Assembly (NCBI GenBank): GCA_947624485.1
Contig: CANQKM010000016.1
Location: 1 to 32,924, forward strand
DNA: 32,924 bases
Direction: 5' to 3'
DNA from: an uncultured Clostridia bacterium
GTDB taxonomy: Bacteria > Bacillota > Clostridia > UBA1381
The notes beneath the pieces were generated by a model. It saw only the letters and a program-made list of their open reading frames with translations, was not told where the DNA came from and made no database searches. Of the stretch, positions 21,809-29,151 are shown one piece after another (the first letter of the stretch is position 1; each line of letters opens with the position of its first letter). A program made the position numbers and the translations under genes.

Positions 21809-22564
21809 ATGGCAATAGAGATATTCAACCGATACGAACACAAATACAAGCTGGACACGGAAACGCTCAAAAAAGCGCTGAGCGTAATCGAGAAACATAT
21901 GGAGCTTGACGGCTACTGCAAAAACCACTCGCTTTACACCATAGCGAACATATACTACGACACGCCAGACGACGCGCTTATCCGCGCATCGCTGTCGCGA
22001 CCGGCGTACAAGGAAAAAATGCGCCTGCGCTCGTACGGCGTACCGAATGAAAATTCGGAGGTGTTCCTCGAAATCAAGAAAAAGGTCGAGGGACTTGTAA
22101 ACAAGCGCCGCACGACGCTGCGTCTCGGTGAGGCGTACGAGTTCATAAAAAGCGGCAAGGCTCCCGAAATCATGAATTACATGAACCCGCAGGTGGTACA
22201 CGAGCTTGAATACTTCCTTGCCAATTACGATTTAAGCCCGAAGGTATACATCGCGTACGACCGTCTCGCGTACTTTGAAAAGGGCAACGACGACCTGCGC
22301 ATTTCATTCGACACTAATATCCGCACGCGCCGTTACGACGTGGCGCTCGAAAAGGGCGATTACGGCGAGAAACTGCTCGGCGACGGCATATGGCTCATGG
22401 AGATAAAGACAAGCACCGCAAAACCCTTGTGGCTGTGCGACATGCTGTCCGCGCTGGAGCTTAGGAAGGTGCAGTTTTCAAAATACGGCACGGAATACAA
22501 GCACGTGCTTCAGGGCGGCGCGCGCCGCTACCACCGCGCGGAGCTTTTAAAGCACGCGGTATAA
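21809..22564 (+). CDS. VTC-domain (polyphosphate polymerase domain) protein
   Basis: This 251-residue protein has the VTC tunnel fold of the CYTH/TTM superfamily, which in yeast Vtc4 makes polyphosphate from ATP. Conserved charged motifs lining the tunnel appear in order: RYEHKY, IYYDTPD, KEKMRLRSYG, VFLEIKKK, NKRRTTL, PKVYIAYDR, RISFDTNIRTRR and LMEIKT. It lacks an SPX domain and a transmembrane segment, as bacterial members do. The start at 21809 follows AAGGAG; the frame continues upstream through repeat sequence and is not coding there. It forms a pair with the downstream DUF4956 membrane protein, a common bacterial arrangement. Confidence 0.9.
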   Translation: MAIEIFNRYEHKYKLDTETLKKALSVIEKHMELDGYCKNHSLYTIANIYYDTPDDALIRASLSRPAYKEKMRLRSYGVPNENSEVFLEIKKKVEGLVNKRRTTLRLGEAYEFIKSGKAPEIMNYMNPQVVHELEYFLANYDLSPKVYIAYDRLAYFEKGNDDLRISFDTNIRTRRYDVALEKGDYGEKLLGDGIWLMEIKTSTAKPLWLCDMLSALELRKVQFSKYGTEYKHVLQGGARRYHRAELLKHAV

Positions 22565-22582
22565 CGGAAGGAGAACGGATAA

Positions 22583-23281
22583 ATGGAATTTATAACAAAC
22601 TTTTTTCACACGCTTAACGCCGGCGCGGACATCGAAATAAACTCGTTCACGTTCGCCGGCTCAATATGCGCGTCGCTGATTTTCGGCTTACTTATAGGAC
22701 TTACATACATTTACACGCACAAGGACAGACACACGCAGTCGTTTGTGCTGACGCTGACGATGCTTCCGGCAATTCTGACGGTCATTATACTTTTTGTCGG
22801 CTCGAACTGGGCGAGAGCGTTCTCGCTTGCCGGCACGCTTTCAATTATACGCTTCAGGAGCGCGCCGGGAGATCCCGAGGATATAGGGTACGTATTCTTC
22901 GCGGTTGCCGCCGGTCTTGCGGGCGGTGTGGGGCTTTTCCTCTACGGCATAATCTTTATAGTTATACTCTGCCTGTTTATGCTGCTGACGTCAAAGTTCA
23001 ACTTCGCAAGACCTAAGTCAACCGCGAAGCATCTTAAAATCACCATTCCCGAGGATTTGGATTACGAGGGCGTGTTTGACGGTATTTTAAGGAGCTACAC
23101 CAATTCGTATGAGCTTATAAAGGTGAAAACGGTCGATCTCGGCTCGCTGTTCGAGCTTACATACGAGCTAAAAATGATGAAAAATGCCAATGAGAAGGAA
23201 TTTATAGACGAGCTTCGCACCAGAAACGGCAATCTGAACATCATTCTTTCGCTCGCGGAGAACGATGTGTACGGTAAATGA
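22583..23281 (+). CDS. DUF4956 family membrane protein
   Basis: This 232-residue protein has about four transmembrane helices in its first 150 residues (near 22-45, 52-75, 78-92 and 101-140) and a cytosolic C-terminal domain of about 80 residues. The conserved loop LSIIRFRSAPGDPEDIGYVFFA between helices is the DUF4956 signature. It begins 19 nt after the VTC-domain gene with an AAGGAG site. DUF4956 proteins usually accompany VTC-domain proteins and often CotH-like kinases; here there is no CotH gene. It may anchor or regulate the polymerase, but its function is unproven. Confidence 0.9.
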   Translation: MEFITNFFHTLNAGADIEINSFTFAGSICASLIFGLLIGLTYIYTHKDRHTQSFVLTLTMLPAILTVIILFVGSNWARAFSLAGTLSIIRFRSAPGDPEDIGYVFFAVAAGLAGGVGLFLYGIIFIVILCLFMLLTSKFNFARPKSTAKHLKITIPEDLDYEGVFDGILRSYTNSYELIKVKTVDLGSLFELTYELKMMKNANEKEFIDELRTRNGNLNIILSLAENDVYGK

Positions 23282-23314
23282 TTGAAAATTAGCGGAAATT
23301 TTCACAAAAAAGTC

Positions 23315-23343
23315 TTGCAAACCTTTCCCCCTTATGCTATAAT
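23315..23343 (+). promoter_or_regulatory. Strong promoter upstream of a short leader or small RNA
   Basis: TTGCAA is separated by 17 nt from TATAAT, with an upstream TGC extended -10. Transcription would begin near 23350, followed by a terminator about 75 nt later. Confidence 0.8.
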
Positions 23344-23349
23344 AGGATA

Positions 23350-23446
23350 TGTAGAAAAGAATTTCTTAATTTGCAAAGTAAGACATCAAATTCTACCCTT
23401 TTATCCTATACATAGCAGAAAAAACGTCCCCGTCGGACGTTTTTTC
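23350..23446 (+). ncRNA. Candidate small RNA or attenuating leader before the YdcZ-type gene
   Basis: A near-consensus promoter and an intrinsic terminator (stem ACGTCC/GGACGT at 23424-23440, then TTTTTT) bracket about 95 nt with no convincing ORF. GTAGAA near its start can pair with TTCTAC at 23391-23396, and AATTTG with CAAATT, so the 5' part may fold. It may be a stand-alone RNA or a cis leader controlling readthrough into the transporter gene 75 nt downstream. I recognise no known riboswitch class. Confidence 0.45.
23424..23446 (+). terminator. Terminator or attenuator upstream of the YdcZ-type gene
   Basis: The 6-bp stem ACGTCC/GGACGT has a 5-nt loop and is flanked by an A run and a T run. 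It lies between a strong promoter and the transporter ORF, so it must be read through if that promoter serves the gene. Confidence 0.8.
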
Positions 23447-23519
23447 ATTTTGCGCATACTTAAAAAGCGGATAAAATTACTCCTTTCTGCGGATATTAAA
23501 GCAAAAAGGAGTTTTTGTT

Positions 23520-23945
23520 ATGGGATTTGTCTGGTCGGCGATAGCGGGCGCAGCTATGAGCGTGCAGGGCGTAATGAACACGCGCCTCGGCGAAAAGATA
23601 GGCATATACGAGTCGAACGCGTTTGTGCAGGGTACGGCGTTTATTTTGTCGCTGCTTGCCGTGTGGATTTTGGGCAAGGGCAGCTTCCGCGAGATTGCGG
23701 GCGTGAATAAGCTGTACCTGTTCGGCGGCGTGCTGGGGCTGGTGATAACGGTGACGGTGATGCTCGGTATAGGCAAGCTAAGTCCAACCGTCGCGATTTC
23801 GACTATTCTGATATCGCAGCTTTTTGTCGCCGCGCTTATAGACGCGTTCGGGTGGCTCGGCAGCGAGCAGGCCGCGTTCGGGTGGAATAAATACGTCGGT
23901 CTCGCCGTGATGATCGGCGGCGTGCTGTTGTTTAAGTGGCGGTAG
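23520..23945 (+). CDS. YdcZ (DUF606) family DMT-type small transporter
   Basis: This 141-residue hydrophobic protein has four predicted transmembrane helices and fits the YdcZ/DUF606 branch of the drug/metabolite transporter superfamily. Typical features are the N-terminal WSAIAGAAMSVQGVMNTRLGE motif, an ESNAFVQGT segment, and the LSPTVAISTILISQLFVAALIDAFGW helix. As a half-size (four-helix) member it should act as a dimer. AAAAGGAG precedes the ATG. The substrate is unknown. The gene stands alone downstream of a possible attenuator leader. Confidence 0.88.
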   Translation: MGFVWSAIAGAAMSVQGVMNTRLGEKIGIYESNAFVQGTAFILSLLAVWILGKGSFREIAGVNKLYLFGGVLGLVITVTVMLGIGKLSPTVAISTILISQLFVAALIDAFGWLGSEQAAFGWNKYVGLAVMIGGVLLFKWR

Positions 23946-23952
23946 ACGCGCG

Positions 23953-23975
23953 GGCGAACACGGTTCGCCCCTACG
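23953..23975. repeat. Half copy of the CGCCCCTAC repeat
   Basis: GGGCGAA and TTCGCCC form a 7-bp hairpin followed by CCTAC, as in the right half of 21731-21779. It fills the short gap between the YdcZ-type gene and the convergent GGDEF gene. Confidence 0.5.
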
Positions 23976-23979
23976 AAAA

Positions 23980-23999
23980 ACACCCTCCATAGAGGGTGT
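23980..23999 (-). terminator. Terminator of the GGDEF/EAL gene
   Basis: ACACCCTC and GAGGGTGT form an 8-bp stem with a CATA loop. On the minus strand it is followed by a T run, 7 nt after the stop codon. Confidence 0.85.
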
Positions 24000-24005
24000 C
24001 ATACA

Positions 24006-26084
24006 TTACAAATATTTATTCTCAAACTTATCCCACGACATAGGCTTATCGAAGTAATATCCCTGAACCTCGTCGCAGCCGATTTCGCGAAGAGCGGTAA
24101 GCTCCTGCTCGTTTTCCACGCCCGCGGCGACGATACGGATATTCTCATTGTGGCATATCTGCATAATGGACGTTGACAAAAGCTGTGTTTTCTTATCCGT
24201 TTCAATCTTATACACCATATCGCCGTCAAGCTTCAATATATCGAATTTCAGCTCGGCGAACAGGTAAAGGTCGGCGTATTTTGAACCGAAATTGTCTATC
24301 GCCAGACGGAAGCCGCTCTTTTTAAGCTCACTCAGGATTTCCGCAATATCGGTAACGCCCCCTCTGTCATGGTTCTCACTTACCTCGATAACGATAAGCT
24401 CCTTCGGAACATTGTAGTCGTACCATATTTCCATGATGTTTTCTATTATGTTCGGCTTTTCGAGCGTCGAGTGCGACATGTTGATAGACACAGGCAAAGC
24501 CTTCCTGCCCTTTTCGATCCAACCCGCGAGGTACTCGCACACGCGGCGGAACACGTACAGGTCGAGCAGATATATAGTGTCGTTTTCTTCCATTTCGGGA
24601 ATAAAATCCATCGGCGAAACTATCATGCCGTCCTCACCGAAAAATCGAATAAACGCCTCACTGCCGCACATTTCGTTCGTGACGGCTGAAAATCTCGGCT
24701 GGAACCATATAACGAACCTGTTGTCACGCATGAGGTTTTTGATACGCTCGGGCGTCGAAATGGCTATGTAGCTGTCGTTGCGCACCCTGTAACGACCGTA
24801 CTGTCCCGTGTGACGGTAAAACGCCTTTTTGTCGCGGTACATATTCTCGTCCGCCGCCTTGACGACCTCGTTTATGTCGCCCGCGCATTGAGAATAACGG
24901 TAACCGACGGCGATTTTGTGCTTGCTTTTGTCGTTTTGCTTGGCAAACTCGTCAATAAGTAAATTAAACGTTTCCTCGTCCGTGCTGCGGCATATTACGG
25001 CGAACTCGTCGCCGCCTATTCTGTAGCAGTCGTACTTGCCGAACACGTTTCGTATGACGGCGGCAATCTCTTTAATCGCGCTGTCACCCTCGCCGTGACC
25101 GTTTTTGTCGTTTATTTCCTTAAGACCGTTAAGATCCATGTAAACGACGCCGAAATTTGTTTCACCGTCCTGCGCCAGTATATCGCAGTCCTCGATGAAC
25201 TTGTTGCGGTTGTATATGCCCGTGAGCGTGTCCACATAGCTTAGTCTGCGCAGCGCGTTTGACGCGCGGTCGCGCACGATAACGGTGGAAATAAACGCGG
25301 AAAGCGTGAGGAATATAGACTTTCCGTCGTCCATATTTCTGTCGGGCAGATTGTCCGCGCCTATAACGCCGACAAATTCACCGTCAACATATATCGGCGC
25401 GGCAATAAGTTTTTTTATACCCATGTGCTGCAAAAACAGATACCCTTCGGGGTACTCCTTTTTAAGCTCCCTTACATCATTGATAACGGTGCTTGTATGG
25501 TTTTTGAACACATCGAGCATTTTAATTTTCTGCACTATTTCCGGAGACGAGCTGTTTTTGCCGCACCAGCTGTGCGTTTTAGCCATAAATCCGTTCTCAT
25601 ACTTAAATAAGTAAACATGCTCCGCTTCGAGAAAGTTTCCGGTAAGCTGAAGAATTTTGTCTATCGTATCGTCGAACGGCTTGTTATCCTGCAGTTCCAT
25701 TATACAGCTTACAATCAAATGCTCTCTGTTAAGGCGCACCCGATACTCCTTGCGCTCCTCTTCGGCGTCGGTAATATCGACCGCCGTTTCTACAATAATC
25801 TCACCGTCGCCGGTGTCCTCGCGCGAAGAGTAAACGGCGTAGGTCATGCCGTTTACGGCGCTGTAAATGCCGACCGTCACGTCGCCGCCCGTGTATATTC
25901 TGTAAGGACGCGTATCGTGCCGAAGCGTCAGAATACCGTTCAGGGTTTCGGTGCGTGTTTTGCCGATGCTGTTACCCAAAAGCTCTTTTGCCGAATTATT
26001 CATATATACAATTTTATCGCTGTCCGCCTTGTATGCGTAGACAAGACCGGGAAATGCGTTCAGTATTGTGTTTGTATCGAGCAT
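24006..26084 (-). CDS. PAS/GAF/GGDEF/EAL-like cyclic-di-GMP signalling protein
   Basis: This 692-residue cytosolic protein has a PAS-like N terminus (about 1-110), a GAF domain (about 125-280), a GGDEF domain (about 290-440) and an EAL-like domain (about 460-692). The GGDEF domain looks active: MDLNGLKEINDKNGHGEGD and YRIGGDEFA are intact, with no RxxD inhibitory site just before it. The EAL-like domain is altered: EAF replaces EAL, DNFGSKY replaces DDFGxGY, and AAGVENE replaces AEGVE, so phosphodiesterase activity is doubtful. The start at 26084 follows GGAGGG; an upstream in-frame ATG is rejected. No transmembrane segment is seen, so the GAF or PAS domain probably senses a cytosolic ligand. 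Confidence 0.92.
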   Translation of the reverse strand: MLDTNTILNAFPGLVYAYKADSDKIVYMNNSAKELLGNSIGKTRTETLNGILTLRHDTRPYRIYTGGDVTVGIYSAVNGMTYAVYSSREDTGDGEIIVETAVDITDAEEERKEYRVRLNREHLIVSCIMELQDNKPFDDTIDKILQLTGNFLEAEHVYLFKYENGFMAKTHSWCGKNSSSPEIVQKIKMLDVFKNHTSTVINDVRELKKEYPEGYLFLQHMGIKKLIAAPIYVDGEFVGVIGADNLPDRNMDDGKSIFLTLSAFISTVIVRDRASNALRRLSYVDTLTGIYNRNKFIEDCDILAQDGETNFGVVYMDLNGLKEINDKNGHGEGDSAIKEIAAVIRNVFGKYDCYRIGGDEFAVICRSTDEETFNLLIDEFAKQNDKSKHKIAVGYRYSQCAGDINEVVKAADENMYRDKKAFYRHTGQYGRYRVRNDSYIAISTPERIKNLMRDNRFVIWFQPRFSAVTNEMCGSEAFIRFFGEDGMIVSPMDFIPEMEENDTIYLLDLYVFRRVCEYLAGWIEKGRKALPVSINMSHSTLEKPNIIENIMEIWYDYNVPKELIVIEVSENHDRGGVTDIAEILSELKKSGFRLAIDNFGSKYADLYLFAELKFDILKLDGDMVYKIETDKKTQLLSTSIMQICHNENIRIVAAGVENEQELTALREIGCDEVQGYYFDKPMSWDKFENKYL

Positions 26085-26224
26085 AGCTTTGCCCTCCGTA
26101 AGACCGTATTTTTTAAATAACATGGTCAATTTTATCATATTCGCGGGAGAATTTCAATATAAAATACAGTATTATCCGTATTTTTGACGTAATCAAATTC
26201 TATAAAAGAATATTTTGTTAAATA

Positions 26225-26253
26225 TTGACAAATTTTCTCTTTTCAGATATTAT
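26225..26253 (+). promoter_or_regulatory. Promoter of the 106-residue helical protein gene
   Basis: A perfect TTGACA -35 is separated by 17 nt from TATTAT. A strong AAGGAGG site (26273-26279) follows, so the small gene is likely well expressed. Confidence 0.85.
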
Positions 26254-26287
26254 TTTATTATAAAAATAATATAAGGAGGCAACAACA

Positions 26288-26608
26288 ATGGACTTAAACT
26301 CAATTAAAGAATTGGTTGAAAAGCTGGTACAGGACGAGGCTACAAAGGAACAGCTCAAGAAAGATCCTATCCACACCATCGAGCAGACATTCGGCGTTGA
26401 TTTGCCCGACGAGCAGGTTCACGCTATCATAGGACACCTCAAGGAAAAAATCGGCGAAGGCGACTATCTTGACAAGATCAAGGAAAAGTTCACAAGCGGC
26501 GAGATAGTTGAAAAGGTTAAGGACGAAGCCGAGGAAATCATCGAAAAGGTCGAGGAAGGCGGCAGCGGCATCGTTGACAAAATCAAGGGCATCTTCCATA
26601 AGGAATAA
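26288..26608 (+). CDS. Small acidic helical protein of unknown function
   Basis: This 106-residue, highly charged protein is rich in Glu and Lys and contains no cysteine. Residues about 1-55 (TKEQLKKDPIHTIEQTFGVDLPDEQV) resemble the spacing of nitrile-hydratase-type leader peptides: a DP motif, a Gly-Val and an LPDE turn. Residues 56-106 form charged helices ending in a Gly-Ser linker and a short basic end. No RiPP-modifying enzyme is nearby, so a precursor role is not supported. It is a single-gene unit with a consensus promoter, strong ribosome-binding site and terminator, suggesting an abundant small protein. Confidence 0.85.
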   Translation: MDLNSIKELVEKLVQDEATKEQLKKDPIHTIEQTFGVDLPDEQVHAIIGHLKEKIGEGDYLDKIKEKFTSGEIVEKVKDEAEEIIEKVEEGGSGIVDKIKGIFHKE

Positions 26609-26620
26609 ATAAACATAAAA

Positions 26621-26650
26621 AACGGTTCGGCTATGTGTCGAACCGTTTTT
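26621..26650 (+). terminator. Terminator of the small helical protein gene
   Basis: AACGGTTCG and CGAACCGTT form a 9-bp stem with a 9-nt loop and a short T run, 12 nt after the stop codon. Confidence 0.9.
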
Positions 26651-26707
26651 GTGGGGATGTGAAAACTCGGGAAATATCGCAGACAATATCTCATAACAAA
26701 ATTTATT

Positions 26708-27760
26708 TTAGTTGACGTATTTCGATACATCATATGACTGGAATATTTTTTGTTTATTCATCTGTAAATACAACGCTTCTGTTGCAAGCTCCATGCCGTG
26801 CATGGAACCCTTACCATAAGAATCCCTTTTTATTTGTTCCCCATAACTTTCTAAATCCATAATCATCTGTTTTGTAGTCATATCAAAGATAATCGTTGTT
26901 TCATCTCTGGTAGTACCGCCAAACGAATTTTGACCGGAGCTGTCAATAATTGCTGCCAATGCTTCACCGCTATCATCCTCATTGTAATCCGAGCGCTCAT
27001 AATATCCGGCGTAAATCGAATATATTTTTGCGCTCGAAGGATTTTTAAAGCTTGCTATGTGTTTATTAACCGCTGTTTGTATAAACTTTTCCAAAAGCTC
27101 CTGTTCCTTTTGTTTGATACGTTCGTCATTATATTCGTTATATTTTGTCCTAGCTGAATTATACAAGTCATCAATAATTGCAATATCTGCATCCGATATG
27201 GTATGATATGTTTTTGCATTTTCGCATTCCTGCATGGCTTCAAGGTACAATCCGTCGTTAATAAAGCCTTTTATTTGATTTACATTTGCGGAAATGTCCT
27301 CATATGAAATGGGGGCAACTTCACCAGCGTCGGACGATGTAATAGTTACCGTTCTTGTATCTCCGTTCCAGTCAACATTTGTATTATATGCTTCAGAAAT
27401 CGCTCTTACCGGCACAAGCGTCCGACCATCCACAACACACGCGGGACTGTCAAGAGTTACCTCATTGCCGTTTACGTACATTATACTGCTGTCAACAGTC
27501 ATTTTTATTGACGTGCCGTCTTTTTCAGAAGTAATTGTACGAGTTGCTTCGTCCCAATTAACACTTGCGCCGAGAGCTTCAAATATAGCGCGCAAGGGAA
27601 CCATTGTTCTTTCGTTGATTATCTGTGGTGGAACGTCAAATTCCAGTGGCTGACCTCCGCTAAACTTAACTGTTATTGCATCATCTGCCATTACCGAAAT
27701 CTGTGTAAACGACAATAAAATTGATAATACAATAGTAATGCTTAAAAATTTCTTTTTCAT
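26708..27760 (-). CDS. Secreted copper-amine-oxidase-N-like (stalk) domain protein
   Basis: This 350-residue protein has a signal peptide (about 1-25, ending SVMADD) and a copper-amine-oxidase-N-like domain (about 30-140) with two related halves, ERTMVPLRAIFEALGASVNWD and GRTLVPVRAISEAYNTNVDWN. The remaining 200 residues include a charged helical stretch (about 165-235) and an alpha/beta C-terminal region containing SFKNPSSAKIY; I do not recognise that part. It starts 18 nt after the DUF1413 gene and is probably co-transcribed with it. It is AT-richer than the BMC region. Such domains are common in surface proteins of Clostridia; the function is unknown. Confidence 0.85.
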   Translation of the reverse strand: MKKKFLSITIVLSILLSFTQISVMADDAITVKFSGGQPLEFDVPPQIINERTMVPLRAIFEALGASVNWDEATRTITSEKDGTSIKMTVDSSIMYVNGNEVTLDSPACVVDGRTLVPVRAISEAYNTNVDWNGDTRTVTITSSDAGEVAPISYEDISANVNQIKGFINDGLYLEAMQECENAKTYHTISDADIAIIDDLYNSARTKYNEYNDERIKQKEQELLEKFIQTAVNKHIASFKNPSSAKIYSIYAGYYERSDYNEDDSGEALAAIIDSSGQNSFGGTTRDETTIIFDMTTKQMIMDLESYGEQIKRDSYGKGSMHGMELATEALYLQMNKQKIFQSYDVSKYVN

Positions 27761-27778
27761 TTTGCTGCGTCCTTTCTT

Positions 27779-28009
27779 TTAATTTCTGTTAATGTATTTG
27801 TTTGACTGTCTTGCGGCTCTTTGAACCCGTTCAATGCCTAGGTCGTTTTCTTCTATTATTTTCCTAAACTTTGTTCCCAGAGGACCGCGATAATTCCCCA
27901 TTCCTGCCCATTGATCAGGCTCAAAAAGATCTTTTAATTCAAATGCTTGATTTGTAGGCATCCCCTTAGCCTTCTCTAAGGCTGAATTTAATAATGAATC
28001 ATAATTCAT
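27779..28009 (-). CDS. Small DUF1413-like protein
   Basis: This 76-residue protein contains FELKDLFEPDQWAGMG and GPLGTKFRKIIEENDLGI, a pattern like DUF1413 proteins, which often sit next to small regulators in mobile or stress-related contexts. The start at 28009 is chosen because a GGGGGA site lies just upstream; the longer frame would begin inside the promoter. It is transcribed divergently from an XRE regulator and probably together with the downstream stalk-domain gene. The family assignment is from memory of motif spacing, so it is tentative; the function is unknown. Confidence 0.75.
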   Translation of the reverse strand: MNYDSLLNSALEKAKGMPTNQAFELKDLFEPDQWAGMGNYRGPLGTKFRKIIEENDLGIERVQRAARQSNKYINRN

Positions 28010-28046
28010 ACATATTCCCCCAATACTTATTGTAATTAACAATATA

Positions 28047-28075
28047 ATTATAGCATAAACCAATTATAAAGTCAA
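28047..28075 (-). promoter_or_regulatory. Promoter of the DUF1413/stalk-protein unit
   Basis: On the minus strand TTGACT is separated by 17 nt from TATAAT, preceded by TGC. Its -10 lies inside one copy of a 12-bp direct repeat (28040-28051). Confidence 0.8.
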
Positions 28076-28091
28076 GAATATCCAATATAAT
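28064..28091 (+). promoter_or_regulatory. Probable promoter of the XRE regulator
   Basis: TTATAA is separated by 16 nt from TATAAT. The -10 overlaps the second copy of the 12-bp direct repeat (28083-28094), and the -35 overlaps the divergent -35, so both genes could be controlled by one bound protein. Confidence 0.5.
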
Positions 28092-28125
28092 TATTTGTAT
28101 AAGCAATATTATTGGGAGGATAGCC

Positions 28126-28452
28126 ATGAATAGAATAGCGGAGTTAAGAAAAGAAAAGCACTTAAACCAAATCGGGCTTGCCATGAAATTAAATATATCA
28201 CAGTATATGGTAAGTTCATACGAAACCGGCAGACATCAGCCGACAATGGATATGCTGATAGAATTGGCTGATTTTTTTAATGTTTCTATTGATTATTTAG
28301 TTGGGAAAAGCGAAGTGCGCTATCCTGCCGATATTTTCCTTAATAATAGTTTATCAAAGAAAGAACTGGAATTATTAAATATATTCCGAACATTAACGGA
28401 AGAAAAACAAGAGCAGGCAATAGGAGTTTTGTTCACACTGCAGAATCTATAA
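28126..28452 (+). CDS. XRE-family (Cro/CI-type) transcriptional regulator
   Basis: This 108-residue protein has an N-terminal helix-turn-helix of the XRE type (residues about 1-62), with NRIAELRKEKHLNQIGLAMKLNIS, the recognition helix region QYMVSSYETGRHQPT and the closing LADFFNVSIDYLVGKS. The C-terminal 45 residues form helices (SKKELELLNIFRTLTEEKQEQ), as in phage-type or immunity-type repressors that dimerise. GGGAGGA precedes the ATG. The divergent neighbour is a DUF1413-like gene, and both -10 boxes overlap copies of one direct repeat, which suggests autoregulation. The gene is clearly AT-rich. Confidence 0.92.
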   Translation: MNRIAELRKEKHLNQIGLAMKLNISQYMVSSYETGRHQPTMDMLIELADFFNVSIDYLVGKSEVRYPADIFLNNSLSKKELELLNIFRTLTEEKQEQAIGVLFTLQNL

Positions 28453-28474
28453 AAGAAGTATTCCGACATATAAA

Positions 28475-28502
28475 CATGGGGTAAACCACATTTTACCTCA
28501 TG
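28475..28502. other. Hairpin after the XRE gene
   Basis: CATGGGGTAAA and TTTACCTCATG form an 11-bp stem with one G-T pair and a 6-nt loop. It has no T tail and lies just before a bidirectional terminator; its role is unknown. Confidence 0.4.
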
Positions 28503-28515
28503 CAATACACACAAA

Positions 28516-28543
28516 AAAATCCCGCTTATACAAGCGGGATTTT
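28516..28543. terminator. Bidirectional terminator between convergent genes
   Basis: AAAATCCCGCTT and AAGCGGGATTTT form a perfect 12-bp stem with an ATAC loop. It has A/T runs on both sides, so it can serve the XRE gene on the plus strand and the stalk-domain gene on the minus strand. Confidence 0.9.
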
Positions 28544-28553
28544 GTATTCTTTA

Positions 28554-29015
28554 TTATTCCGTCTTTTCCATATCCTTTGTGATTGTGACGGTTCTCGTGT
28601 TCTCGTCCCAGTCTACTTGGCTGTGCATACCCTCGGAAACGGCTCTTACGGGAACGACCGTTCTGTCATTTACAAGCCTTGCCGGAACGTCAAGCTCCAC
28701 CGGTGTTTCGCCGACAAATATTGTCGCGGAGTCTACCTGCATGGTTATGCTTACGTCGCTTATAGGATCGTAGGAAACAACCGTCTTCGTATCCCCGTCC
28801 CAGTTTATATACGCGCCGAGCGCTTCAAAAATCGCGCGCATAGGTACAAGCGTGCGTCCCTCCTCAATGTACGGCTGCGTGTCGCCTTCGGGTATGACGA
28901 GAGCTTCTCCGTTTATTATAACCGTTACGGGTTCGTCATCCGCAGCGGCGGGCAGCGAAGCCGCGCCGAGTACTGTCATTGCCGCAACTGTCAGCGCTAT
29001 AATCTTTTTATTCAT
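28554..29015 (-). CDS. Small secreted copper-amine-oxidase-N-like (stalk) domain protein
   Basis: This 153-residue protein consists of a signal peptide (about 1-27, ending LPAAADDEP) and one copper-amine-oxidase-N-like domain with two halves, GRTLVPMRAIFEALGAYINWD and DRTVVPVRAVSEGMHSQVDWD. There is no attached catalytic domain, so it is essentially a free-standing surface module. The ATG at 29015 follows GGAGG; two upstream in-frame ATGs lie before or in that site. It resembles the N-terminal part of the protein encoded at 26708-27760, so a shared ancestry is likely. It has its own promoter and shares a bidirectional terminator with the XRE gene. Confidence 0.88.
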   Translation of the reverse strand: MNKKIIALTVAAMTVLGAASLPAAADDEPVTVIINGEALVIPEGDTQPYIEEGRTLVPMRAIFEALGAYINWDGDTKTVVSYDPISDVSITMQVDSATIFVGETPVELDVPARLVNDRTVVPVRAVSEGMHSQVDWDENTRTVTITKDMEKTE

Positions 29016-29050
29016 ACGTATTACCTCCATAAACAATTTCACCTACAGTA

Positions 29051-29079
29051 AGTATACCACACTGTAATGAATTTTTCAA
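29051..29079 (-). promoter_or_regulatory. Promoter of the small stalk-domain gene
   Basis: On the minus strand TTGAAA is separated by 17 nt from TATACT, preceded by TGTGG (extended -10). It lies back-to-back with the rpsF promoter. Confidence 0.8.
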
Positions 29080-29116
29080 CAATATTTTTTCATAAGGGAA
29101 AATTAAGTAAAAATAC

Positions 29117-29145
29117 TTGACAACGCGGAAAAAGTGATATATAAT
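29117..29145 (+). promoter_or_regulatory. Promoter of the rpsF-ssb-rpsR operon
   Basis: Perfect TTGACA and TATAAT boxes are separated by 17 nt. Transcription would start near 29152, giving a structured leader of about 70 nt. Confidence 0.92.
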
Positions 29146-29151
29146 ATCTGG

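Noticed and set aside
26288..26608. RiPP precursor peptide gene
   Set aside because: The leader resemblance is only local, and neither a core peptide nor modifying or export genes are found.
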